DNA from: Maricaulis sp.
GTDB lineage: Bacteria; Pseudomonadota; Alphaproteobacteria; Caulobacterales; Maricaulaceae
DNA: 55,607 nucleotides
Direction of reading: 5' to 3'
Assembly: GCF_017642925.1 (NCBI RefSeq)
Contig: NZ_JAEPOL010000023.1
Span: forward strand, 1 to 55,607
Positions 37,528 through 45,239 of this stretch are shown here, one piece after another. The notes under the pieces were generated by a model, which was not told the DNA's origin, made no database searches, and saw nothing but the letters and a program-made list of their open reading frames with translations. Made by a program: the position numbers and the translations under genes. Position 1 is the first letter of the stretch. The number at the start of each line of letters is the position of its first letter.

Positions 37528-39237
37528 TCAGAAGGCCTGGCCGAGGCTGAAATAGATCTGCACGGGATCCTCGCCGTCGCGCCGGTCTAGCGGCGTGGCG
37601 ATGTCGACCCGAACCGGGGCGAAGTCGAAGTAGTAGCGCACCCCCACGCCGACCGCGGTGCGCAGATTGGACAGGTCGGGCTGGCGGTCGCTGGAGGCCA
37701 TGGCGGAGTCGACAAAGCCGACCACCCCCCAACGCTCGCGCACGCGCCAGCGCAGCTCGGCACTCGTCTCGACCACGGAAATCCCGCCGAAGGGCGTTCC
37801 GTCCGGCGCCTGCGGGCTGAGCGACTGATAGTCGAAACCGCGCGCGGAACCGCCGCCGCCGGCGTAGAAGCGCTGGTCGGCCGGCATGGCCGTGGCCGAG
37901 GCGCCGAGGACGGACCCGACCCGCATGCGAAGCGCCGCCACGGTCGTGTCGCTGAGGCGGTAATAGGTGCTGGCGCGCCCTTCCAGACGCACATACTGGC
38001 AGCCGCAATCGCCCAGCGTCGTCGCAGGCGTCACCTGGACCATGCCATAGATGCCGCTGTCCGGGTCGAGCGGGTCCGGACGGGAATCATAGCCGGCGAC
38101 CAGATCGATGGCGGCCGTGACAACGTCGCGCTCGCCGAAAGCATCGGTGACGCGTGACCAGTCGATGTGTGGGCCGATGCCATAGGTCCGCCGCCCGTCG
38201 CGCCGGGTGACCTCCACCCCGATCTCGGCCTCTTCCTGCTGGTAGGCGTCCGTGTCCTCGCTGACGAGACCGGCATGCAGGCGCAGGGTCTGGTCGAAGC
38301 GCCGCCAGTGCGGCCGCGACACGCTGGCCAGCAGCGACTGGTTCAGCGTCGCAATCCCTGCCGACAGGGTCAGCGTCTCGTCATTGCCGCGCAGATTGCG
38401 CCGGATCCAGCGCACATTGCCGCCGCCGCCCTCGCTGGTGGAATAGCTGAGCCCGGTCTCGATGGAATGGCGGGCCGAGGGTGTGAGTTCGACATCGACT
38501 GGCCGGTTGCCGTCCTCGCCGACCGGACCCAGCGTGATGTCGGCGGCGCCGACGCTGTCCAGCTCGGTCAGGCGTTTCTGGTATTCCAGTATCTCTTCGC
38601 GGTTCGCAGGCTCCCCCGTGGTGAAAGGCGACATGCGCGCGATGAATTGCGGGTTCCACGGGCCCGTGTCCCGCTCGATCTCGCCATAGGTCGACCACGG
38701 TCCAGGCGTATAGCGAAAGGTGATCCGGCCCTCTTCGGTGGCGTGGTCGACCACCACGCGCCGGTCCTCGATCCGGGCGTCCGGCCAGCCGGAATTGTGC
38801 AGGGCGACGAGACCTTGCGCTTCGGCGTCGATGACCGACTGGGCCCGCAGGGGCGTTCCAGTCTCAAGGCCGATCGCCTCCCGGGCCGTGGCGCGGGCGT
38901 CTTCATCGTCGCCGGTTTCCGTTGCTATGTCGGCGATGATGAAGACCGGGCCAGGCGCGATCTGGACAACGGCCTCCTGCTGCGGGCCGATCATCGGTTC
39001 CAGCGTTGCCGCGTAATAGCCGCGCGAGCGCAGGAGGCGGCGGGCGCGGTCGGCCGCGGTCCGGGCATCCCGCAGGGCGCTTGAAACACCGCCGGCTTGC
39101 GCTTCGCGCTCACCGATCGCGGTTTCCAGCGCCGCCCGCAGCGACGCGTCCGACACGCCCTCGATCCGGGCCAGCGGATCGGCGAGGGCCGGACCGGTCA
39201 CCAGCAATGCCAGAACGGAAACGAGTTTGAAGGTCAC
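37528..39237 (-). CDS. tamA: TamA, Omp85-family outer-membrane assembly factor
   Basis: 569-aa outer-membrane protein. GTG 39237 is chosen because it opens directly on a signal peptide (TFKLVSVLALLVTGPALA). An ATG at 39300 would put 21 odd residues before it. POTRA domains occupy about residues 25-240 (RRLLRSRGYYAATLEP). The Omp85 16-strand barrel follows, with the conserved loop RFYAGGGGSARGFDYQSLSP and a final Phe (SLGQAF). It partners with TamB. Two palindromes lie 11-41 nt upstream of the GTG. Confidence 0.92.
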   Translation of the reverse strand: MTFKLVSVLALLVTGPALADPLARIEGVSDASLRAALETAIGEREAQAGGVSSALRDARTAADRARRLLRSRGYYAATLEPMIGPQQEAVVQIAPGPVFIIADIATETGDDEDARATAREAIGLETGTPLRAQSVIDAEAQGLVALHNSGWPDARIEDRRVVVDHATEEGRITFRYTPGPWSTYGEIERDTGPWNPQFIARMSPFTTGEPANREEILEYQKRLTELDSVGAADITLGPVGEDGNRPVDVELTPSARHSIETGLSYSTSEGGGGNVRWIRRNLRGNDETLTLSAGIATLNQSLLASVSRPHWRRFDQTLRLHAGLVSEDTDAYQQEEAEIGVEVTRRDGRRTYGIGPHIDWSRVTDAFGERDVVTAAIDLVAGYDSRPDPLDPDSGIYGMVQVTPATTLGDCGCQYVRLEGRASTYYRLSDTTVAALRMRVGSVLGASATAMPADQRFYAGGGGSARGFDYQSLSPQAPDGTPFGGISVVETSAELRWRVRERWGVVGFVDSAMASSDRQPDLSNLRTAVGVGVRYYFDFAPVRVDIATPLDRRDGEDPVQIYFSLGQAF

Positions 39238-39247
39238 GCGATTATCA

Positions 39248-39278
39248 CCAAGGGCAATTGCCTTGGTTCTATAGAACC
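39248..39278. promoter_or_regulatory. Overlapping palindromes upstream of tamA
   Basis: CCAAGG-N7-CCTTGG (39248-39266) overlaps the perfect 14-bp palindrome GGTTCTATAGAACC (39265-39278), in the 83-bp gap between hemN and tamA. This could be an operator or an mRNA structure controlling tamA initiation. If tamA starts at 39300 instead, the region would be coding. Confidence 0.35.
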
Positions 39279-39320
39279 TGCCCGGGGCTGTCGTCCCCAT
39301 CCTGCGACATTAAAACCCTG

Positions 39321-40649
39321 TCAGACGGCGCGGCTGTGCTTCTGGCCGGCCGGCTGGAAGCCCGGATCGATGCGAGCGGCGATATTGCGCACATAGGGCA
39401 GGCCGGCCGGTGTCACCTTCAGATGCCCGTTCTCCAGCCAGGCCAGACCGTCGGCAATCACCCCGTCCAGCGCGTCCGGGTCGAACAGGTCGCCATCCAG
39501 CGGAATGTCGAAGGTGCACAGGAGCTGCATGATGCGCTCGCCGATCCGGCCTTCCCGCCAGGAGCGGGCAACGCCGCGCACAATGGCCGAGCCATCGGAC
39601 GCCATCGCCTCGGCATAGCGGGCCGGGTCGGGGATGTTCTGGGCATAGCCCTGCAGGGCCTCGGAGATCGAGGAGGCGCCGAAGCCGATCAGGATGTCAT
39701 AGGGGTCGTCGGTATAGCCCTGGAAGTTGCGGCGCAGCGAACCGTCGCGCGCGGCCTGCGCAAGCGGGTCTTCCGGCCGGGCGAAATGGTCGAACCCGAT
39801 GGCGGCATAGCCGGCGCCGGTGAGAGTCCGGGCGGCGGCAAGCATCTGATCGAACCGGGCCTGGGCGCCCGGCAGCCGGTCCTCGGGAATGGCGCGCTGG
39901 TGCTTCTTGAACCAGGGCACGTGGGCATAGCCGAAAACCGAGACACGGTCGGCATCCATCTCGGCGACGGCGCGGGCGGTTGCCTCGACGCGCTCGATCG
40001 TCTGGGCGGGCAGGCCGTACATGACATCCATGTTGATGCGGGAGATGCCCGCGCTGCGCAGCGCCCGCACGGCCGCTTCCACCTGCTCGCGCGGCTGGAT
40101 GCGGTGGATCAGAGTCTGCACCTCTTCGGACAGGTCCTGCACGCCGAGGCTGGCGCGGGTGACGCCGTTTGCGGCGAGCGCCTCGCACAGACGGGTGTCC
40201 AGTCCGCGCGGATCCAGTTCGACGGCGATTTCAGCGTCGTCCGCGAAGTCGTATCGGGCGCGCAGTGCGTCCATCACGGCACCGAAACGCGCCGGCGACA
40301 GCATGTCCGGCGATCCGCCGCCGAAATGCACGTGATGCACCTTGCCGCCCGCGGGAGCCGGACGGGTCGCAATCTCCGCCAGCAGGGCGTCCAGATAGCG
40401 CTCGATCCGGCTGTCGCGATTGGGCACGGTCGTGTTGCAGCCGCAATACCAGCACATCGACCGGCAGAAGGGGATGTGGACGTAGAGTGAAAGCACCGGT
40501 TCGGCCGGCGTTTCCGACATCCATCCCGCCCAGGCACCGCCGCAGATCCCGTCATTGAACTGGGTCGCCGGCGGATAGGAGGTATAGCGCGGCACCGCCT
40601 CCAGGGCGTAGCCGGGCAGGAAAACGGGGGAATGAAGAATGTCGGTCAT
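39321..40649 (-). CDS. hemN: Oxygen-independent coproporphyrinogen III oxidase
   Basis: 442-aa radical SAM enzyme that decarboxylates coproporphyrinogen III to protoporphyrinogen IX without oxygen, in haem synthesis. The cluster motif is C62-x3-C66-x2-C69 followed by Cys71 (CRSMCWYCGC), which is the HemN-specific form. The GGGSPDML glycine-rich SAM motif follows. The N-terminal RYTSYPPATQF is also diagnostic of true HemN rather than HemW. ATG 40649 lies 12 bp from an AATCA-N2-TGATT dyad. No FNR box (TTGAT-N4-ATCAA) is seen, although hemN is often under FNR-type control. Confidence 0.95.
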   Translation of the reverse strand: MTDILHSPVFLPGYALEAVPRYTSYPPATQFNDGICGGAWAGWMSETPAEPVLSLYVHIPFCRSMCWYCGCNTTVPNRDSRIERYLDALLAEIATRPAPAGGKVHHVHFGGGSPDMLSPARFGAVMDALRARYDFADDAEIAVELDPRGLDTRLCEALAANGVTRASLGVQDLSEEVQTLIHRIQPREQVEAAVRALRSAGISRINMDVMYGLPAQTIERVEATARAVAEMDADRVSVFGYAHVPWFKKHQRAIPEDRLPGAQARFDQMLAAARTLTGAGYAAIGFDHFARPEDPLAQAARDGSLRRNFQGYTDDPYDILIGFGASSISEALQGYAQNIPDPARYAEAMASDGSAIVRGVARSWREGRIGERIMQLLCTFDIPLDGDLFDPDALDGVIADGLAWLENGHLKVTPAGLPYVRNIAARIDPGFQPAGQKHSRAV

Positions 40650-40660
40650 GGCGGGAACGC

Positions 40661-40672
40661 AATCATGTGATT
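40661..40672. promoter_or_regulatory. AATCA-N2-TGATT dyad before hemN
   Basis: A perfect short dyad 12 bp upstream of the hemN ATG. It does not match the FNR or CRP consensus. It could be an operator over the start of the transcript or chance. Confidence 0.25.
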
Positions 40673-40763
40673 ATTTTTGCGGACATTACGTCCCGCTTCG
40701 TGGCCGCGCGATGCGCCCAAAGCGCGCAGGCCGGGGCACAGAAAGTTTTTCGCCCAGGCGGTT

Positions 40764-40779
40764 ATGTTAGGGGTAACAT
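40764..40779. promoter_or_regulatory. Perfect palindrome upstream of zwf, candidate operator
   Basis: ATGTTA-GGGG-TAACAT is a perfect 16-bp dyad, 51 bp before the zwf ATG and overlapping the probable promoter (TTATAG at 40785-40790). Entner-Doudoroff operons are commonly repressed by RpiR-type (HexR) or LacI-type regulators binding sites of this size. The regulator is not encoded in the window. Confidence 0.5.
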
Positions 40780-40830
40780 TGCTGTTATAGAGTCTCCCCC
40801 GGACACACGCCGCAAACCCCGGAAGGCAGC

Positions 40831-42306
40831 ATGGCCGAACTCGTCCCCGTTGAACCGTTCGATATCGTCGTCTTCGGCGCTACGGGCGACCTTGCCCTTC
40901 GCAAGCTGATCCCGGCGCTGTTCCATCGCTGGTGCGACGGCCAGATCACGGCGGATTCGCGGATCATCGCGGCGTCCCGGGAGCCGATGAGCGATGACGC
41001 TTTCCGCGATATTGCCGCCCGGCATATTTTCGAGCGCGACCCCACGGACGCGCGCCGCAAGGCTTGGTCGGAATTCATCGAGCGCATGTCCTATGTGGCC
41101 GTCGATGTCAGCGCCCAGGGCGAAGACTGGGCGGACCTGAAGGCCGCGCTGGATCCCGACGAGGACAAGATCCGGCTCTACTATCTCGCGCTTCCGCCCT
41201 CGACCTATGGCCGGGCCTGCGCGGGTCTGGCGGCGCAGTCGCTGAACACGCCGAATGCCCGGATCGTGCTGGAGAAGCCGATCGGGACGGACTTTCACTC
41301 CGCCCGCCGGATCAATGACCAGGTCGGTGAAGTCTTCCGGGAAAACAACATCTTCCGGATCGACCACTATCTGGGCAAGGAAACCGTCCAGAACCTGCTG
41401 ATCCTGCGTTTCGCCAACTATCTGTTCGAGCCGATCTGGAATGCCAACGGGATCGATCACGTCCAGATCACCGTCGCGGAATCGCTGGGGGCGGGCGAGC
41501 GGGCCGGCTATTACGACCGCTCCGGCGCCCTGCGCGACATGGTACAGAACCACCTGCTCCAGCTGGCCTGCCTGGTGGCGATGGAGCCGCCGGCCTCGCT
41601 CGATCCGGACGCTGTGCGCACTGAAAAGCTGAAAGTGCTCAAGGCGCTGCGCCCGATCACGGCGGCGAATGTGTCGCAGGATGTCGTGCGCGGACAGTAC
41701 CAGTCCGGCGCGGTCGGCGGTTCACCTGTGCCCGGCTATGCCGACGAGATCGGGGCCGATACCGGCACCGAGACCTTTGTGGCGATCCGGGCCCAGCTGG
41801 AGAACTGGCGCTGGGCGGGCGTGCCCTTCTACATGCGGACCGGCAAGCGCATGGGGTCGCGGCGTTCGGAGATCATCGTCCAGTTCAAGCCGGTGCCGCA
41901 CGATGTTGTCGGCGCGGTCGATGGCGCGCTGCATCCCAACCGGCTGGTGATCCGCCTGCAGCCGGACGAGGGCGTCAAGCTGATGCTGATGACCAAGGAT
42001 CCGGGACCCGGCGGGCTGCGCCTGCGCTATGTGCCGTTGAACCTGTCCTATGCCGAGCATTTCGAGGCCAACTATCCCGACGCCTATGAGCGCCTGCTGA
42101 TGGCGATCGTGCGGGGCAATCTCAGCCTGTTCATGCGGCGCGATGAAGTCGAGGCGGCCTGGCGCTGGGTCGACGGGATCATCCGCGCCTGGGACGAGGG
42201 TCAGGCCAAGCTGTATGGCTACCAGGCTGGCACTGACGGGCCGACGCAGGCCGCCTTGCTGCTGGCTCGCGAGGACCGGGAGTGGTTCGATGCCATCCGG
42301 CACTGA
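40831..42306 (+). CDS. zwf: Glucose-6-phosphate 1-dehydrogenase
   Basis: 491-aa NAD(P)+-dependent enzyme oxidising glucose 6-phosphate to 6-phosphogluconolactone. The nucleotide-binding GATGDLA is at residues 16-22 and the active-site signature RIDHYLGKE begins at Arg176, with Asp178 and His179 for catalysis. ATG 40831 has GGAAGG upstream. It is first of the zwf-pgl-edd operon, which commits glucose to the Entner-Doudoroff route. It overlaps pgl by 17 bp. Confidence 0.97.
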   Translation: MAELVPVEPFDIVVFGATGDLALRKLIPALFHRWCDGQITADSRIIAASREPMSDDAFRDIAARHIFERDPTDARRKAWSEFIERMSYVAVDVSAQGEDWADLKAALDPDEDKIRLYYLALPPSTYGRACAGLAAQSLNTPNARIVLEKPIGTDFHSARRINDQVGEVFRENNIFRIDHYLGKETVQNLLILRFANYLFEPIWNANGIDHVQITVAESLGAGERAGYYDRSGALRDMVQNHLLQLACLVAMEPPASLDPDAVRTEKLKVLKALRPITAANVSQDVVRGQYQSGAVGGSPVPGYADEIGADTGTETFVAIRAQLENWRWAGVPFYMRTGKRMGSRRSEIIVQFKPVPHDVVGAVDGALHPNRLVIRLQPDEGVKLMLMTKDPGPGGLRLRYVPLNLSYAEHFEANYPDAYERLLMAIVRGNLSLFMRRDEVEAAWRWVDGIIRAWDEGQAKLYGYQAGTDGPTQAALLLAREDREWFDAIRH

Positions 42307-43018
42307 CGCACCGCTCCATCCCGTGCAGCATCATGCCGGGATCGACGCGATGACCGGAGATCTGGTCCGGCAGGTGGCGGCCGTGCTCGATACCGCGATC
42401 CGCGCACGCGGTTCGGCACTCCTGGCAGTATCCGGCGGCTCGACGCCGGCGCCGCTCTACCGCGCCCTGTCGCAGCTCGACATCGACTGGGCCCGGGTGA
42501 CCGTGCTGCTGGTCGACGAGCGCTGGGTCGAACCGGGTGAAGCGGGATCGAATGAAGGCTTCGTTCGTGAGACACTCCTCACGGGCAAGGCGGCCGAAGC
42601 CCGTTTCATTGGCCTGAAGACGGCAGACCCGTCGCCCTTCGATGCCGCGGTCGGCCTGGCCGGGCGAATTCAGGACGCGGGCCGGATCGATCTTGCCGTG
42701 CTTGGCATGGGAAATGATGGCCATACAGCGTCCTGGTTTCCTCATGCCCGGGGACTGGAAGCCGCGCTGTCCGCCGAAGGTCCGCCGGTTGCCGCAATCG
42801 AGGCCCGGCCCAGTGCCGTGACCGGCGATCACCTGCTGCGCATGACGCTGACCCGGGCCGCGTTGACGCAGGCGCGTCATGTGCTGCTGATGATACGCGG
42901 CAAGGACAAGCTGGCGGCGCTGGAGGCCGCGCACGCCCCGGGGCCGGTCGAAGACATGCCGGTCCGTGCCCTGCTGCGCGATGCGGCCCTGCCGCTGGAA
43001 ATCCACTGGACCGACTGA
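42290..43018 (+). CDS. pgl: 6-phosphogluconolactonase
   Basis: 242-aa enzyme of the SugarP isomerase-like fold that hydrolyses 6-phosphogluconolactone. Conserved segments are [26 protein letters not shown] and [17 protein letters not shown], the standard Pgl (DevB) signatures. ATG 42290 lies inside the end of zwf, giving a 17-bp overlap; this start yields the normal family length. Confidence 0.95.
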   Translation: MPSGTDAPLHPVQHHAGIDAMTGDLVRQVAAVLDTAIRARGSALLAVSGGSTPAPLYRALSQLDIDWARVTVLLVDERWVEPGEAGSNEGFVRETLLTGKAAEARFIGLKTADPSPFDAAVGLAGRIQDAGRIDLAVLGMGNDGHTASWFPHARGLEAALSAEGPPVAAIEARPSAVTGDHLLRMTLTRAALTQARHVLLMIRGKDKLAALEAAHAPGPVEDMPVRALLRDAALPLEIHWTD

Positions 43019-43038
43019 AACACCACACACGCAAACGG

Positions 43039-44901
43039 ATGCGACCCATGGCTCAACGTCTCAATTCCACGCTCGAAGCGGTCACCGACCGCATCCGCCG
43101 CCGAAGCGAAGCGAGCCGGTCGGCCTATCTCGACCAGATGCGCGCGGCCGGCCGTGACGGGCGTCACCGGGCCGTCCTGTCCTGTGGCAATCTCGCCCAT
43201 GGCTTCGCTGCATGTCCCGGCGGCGACAAGCAGGCGCTCAAGGCCGGCGACAGCATCAATGTCGGCATTGTCACGGCCTATAACGACATGCTCTCGGCGC
43301 ACCAGCCTTTCGAGCGCTTCCCGGGCATCATCAAGGCAGCCCTGAATGAAGTCGGCGCTGTCGGCCAGGTGGCAGGCGGTGTGCCGGCCATGTGCGACGG
43401 CGTCACCCAGGGGCAGCCGGGGATGGAGCTGTCGCTGTTCAGCCGCGATGCGATCGCGATGGCGACGGCGATCGCCCTGTCGCACAACATGTTCGACGCG
43501 GTGCTGTGTCTCGGGGTGTGCGACAAGATCGTTCCGGGCCTGCTGATCGGCGCGCTGCGCTTCGGTCATCTGCCGGTCGTCTTCGTGCCGGCGGGCCCGA
43601 TGCGCTCCGGCCTGCCCAATCCGGAGAAGGCGCGCATCCGCCAACTCTACGCGGAAGGGAAGGTCGGTCGCGATGCGCTGCTGGATGCCGAAAGCAAAAG
43701 CTACCACTCGCCGGGCACCTGCACCTTCTACGGCACGGCGAATTCCAACCAGATGCTGATGGAGATCATGGGGCTGCATGTGCCCGGCGCGGCCTTCATA
43801 AATCCGGACGACCCGCTGCGCGATGTCATGACGGCGGAAGCTGCGCGCCGGGCCGTGGCCATCGTTCCCGGCGGTGGCGAGCCCGCTCCACTGGCCGAGA
43901 TCGTCGACGCGCGTGCCATCGCGAACGCCATTGTCGGCCTGCATGCCACCGGCGGTTCGACTAATCACACCATCCACCTGATCGCGATCGCACGGGCGGC
44001 AGGCCTGCTTGTCGACTGGTCGGACTTCCACGATCTTGCCGGTGTGACGCCGCTTTTGTGCCGCGTCTATCCGAACGGGCCGGCTGACGTGAACCATTTC
44101 CACGCGGCCGGCGGGCTCGGCTTCGTCATTCGCGAGCTTCTCGATGCCGGCCTGCTGCACGAGGACGTGCTGACGGTCAGCGGCCGCGGGCTGCGCCACT
44201 ATGCGAGCGAGCCGTTCGAAAGCGAGGCCGGGGTCACCTGGCGGCCGGCCGTGGCGCAGAGCGCGAACACCGACGTCGTCCGCCCTGTTGCCGAACCTTT
44301 CTCGGCCGATGGCGGGCTGAAAGTGCTCGACGGCGATCTGGGGCGGGCCGTGATCAAGATCTCGGCCGTGAAACCGGAGCACCATCTCGTCGAGGCCCCG
44401 GCGATCGTGTTCGAGAGCCAGGACGACTTCATCGCCCGCTTCAAGGCCGGCGAGCTCGATCGTGACTTTGTCGCCGTGCTGCGCTTCCAGGGACCGCGGG
44501 CCAATGGCATGCCGGAACTGCACCGCCTGACCCCGGCGCTCGGTGCGTTGCAGGATCGCGGCTTCCATGTCGCCCTGGTGACCGATGGCCGCATGTCGGG
44601 AGCCTCCGGCAAGGTGCCGGCTGCGATCCATGTCAGTCCCGAGGCGGCGCTGGGCGGCGCGATCGCTCGGGTTCGCGACGGCGACATTGTGCGCATTGAT
44701 GCGCCGGCCGGCCGGTTGACGGTGGCTGCCGATGGTTTCGCCGCCCGATCGCCCGCTATTGCTCCCGCCACGGTGCAGGCCGGCATGGGACGCGAACTTT
44801 TCACCGGCTTCCGGCAGTTATGCGGAACGGCCGAAGAAGGCGCGCTTTCCATTCCCGGGCTTGCAGAGGCAGCGGCGGCGCGGACTGCAGAAACGGTCTA
44901 G
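43039..44901 (+). CDS. edd: 6-phosphogluconate dehydratase
   Basis: 620-aa [4Fe-4S] dehydratase of the IlvD/Edd family that makes 2-keto-3-deoxy-6-phosphogluconate. Cluster ligands are visible in [36 protein letters not shown] and LCLGVCDK. The C-terminal [18 protein letters not shown] motif is diagnostic. Either ATG 43039 or ATG 43048 may initiate; neither has a strong ribosome site. No eda or glk follows. A GCAGAAAC/GTTTCTGC hairpin (44887-44918) spans the stop codon but has no T-run. Confidence 0.95.
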   Translation: MRPMAQRLNSTLEAVTDRIRRRSEASRSAYLDQMRAAGRDGRHRAVLSCGNLAHGFAACPGGDKQALKAGDSINVGIVTAYNDMLSAHQPFERFPGIIKAALNEVGAVGQVAGGVPAMCDGVTQGQPGMELSLFSRDAIAMATAIALSHNMFDAVLCLGVCDKIVPGLLIGALRFGHLPVVFVPAGPMRSGLPNPEKARIRQLYAEGKVGRDALLDAESKSYHSPGTCTFYGTANSNQMLMEIMGLHVPGAAFINPDDPLRDVMTAEAARRAVAIVPGGGEPAPLAEIVDARAIANAIVGLHATGGSTNHTIHLIAIARAAGLLVDWSDFHDLAGVTPLLCRVYPNGPADVNHFHAAGGLGFVIRELLDAGLLHEDVLTVSGRGLRHYASEPFESEAGVTWRPAVAQSANTDVVRPVAEPFSADGGLKVLDGDLGRAVIKISAVKPEHHLVEAPAIVFESQDDFIARFKAGELDRDFVAVLRFQGPRANGMPELHRLTPALGALQDRGFHVALVTDGRMSGASGKVPAAIHVSPEAALGGAIARVRDGDIVRIDAPAGRLTVAADGFAARSPAIAPATVQAGMGRELFTGFRQLCGTAEEGALSIPGLAEAAAARTAETV

Positions 44902-44924
44902 AAAAAGCGAGTTTCTGCATAAGG

Positions 44925-44940
44925 CGTGATCTTAATCACG
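44925..44940. promoter_or_regulatory. CRP-type palindrome (GTGA-N6-TCAC)
   Basis: CGTGAT-CTTA-ATCACG is a perfect 16-bp dyad containing GTGA-N6-TCAC, the core CRP site. The Crp/Fnr protein encoded at 49815-50501 has the RETxSR recognition helix that reads GTGA. It is placed to control the ncRNA-like stretch and the TIR-cyclase genes, or to act at the edd 3' end. Confidence 0.6.
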
Positions 44941-44995
44941 TATCTTGCTGACACAAAGTTGCTATTCGGAACATGCCGCTTGAAAGAGCGGTCCC

Positions 44996-45116
44996 AAACT
45001 CCTCTCCGTCGGAGGTCCACCTGCGCCGGGGATCCGGTGGGGCGCGAATCCTTGCCCGATGCGAAGCCCCAACTTCGCAATTCGCTCCCCACCACCCCGC
45101 CCCGCGCCCGAGAGTT
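44996..45116 (+). ncRNA. Candidate structured RNA (long hairpin)
   Basis: Nested pairings give a long irregular hairpin: 44997-45001/45112-45116, 45023-45026/45104-45107, 45027-45031/45095-45099, 45036-45042/45087-45093 (GGTGGGG/CCCCACC), 45044-45049/45080-45085 (GCGAAT/ATTCGC) and 45061-45066/45073-45078 (GCGAAG/CTTCGC), with an 11-nt bulge. It does not show the conserved bases of tmRNA, RNase P or SRP RNA. A 6S-like rod or a 5' leader of the TIR gene are both possible. The strand is uncertain. Confidence 0.3.
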
Positions 45117-45239
45117 CGTCGAGGGCGATGCTGAAGGCCCCGATGGCACAGGCAGCGTGCGGGAAAAGCTTTCTCCTTACGGTTGCCTGTCCTCGCCAAT
45201 CGCCCAATGATGCTGCGTCCGAAACGGGGGAGCAGGGGC

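Larger units (their letters stand above)
44902..45239. promoter_or_regulatory. Regulatory spacer upstream of TIR operon
   Basis: 338 bp between edd and the TIR gene. It holds a CRP-type palindrome (44925-44940), a promoter-like TTGCTG at 44945-44950, and a long structured stretch at about 44996-45116. Open frames exist on both strands here, but none has a ribosome site or recognisable protein, and the sequence is better explained by RNA pairing. Confidence 0.5.

Noticed and set aside
40650-40830. FNR box expected before hemN
   Set aside because: No TTGAT-N4-ATCAA sequence is present; only an unrelated AATCA-N2-TGATT dyad is seen.
44996-45116. tmRNA, RNase P RNA or SRP RNA
   Set aside because: None of the conserved core sequences of these RNAs is visible on either strand.
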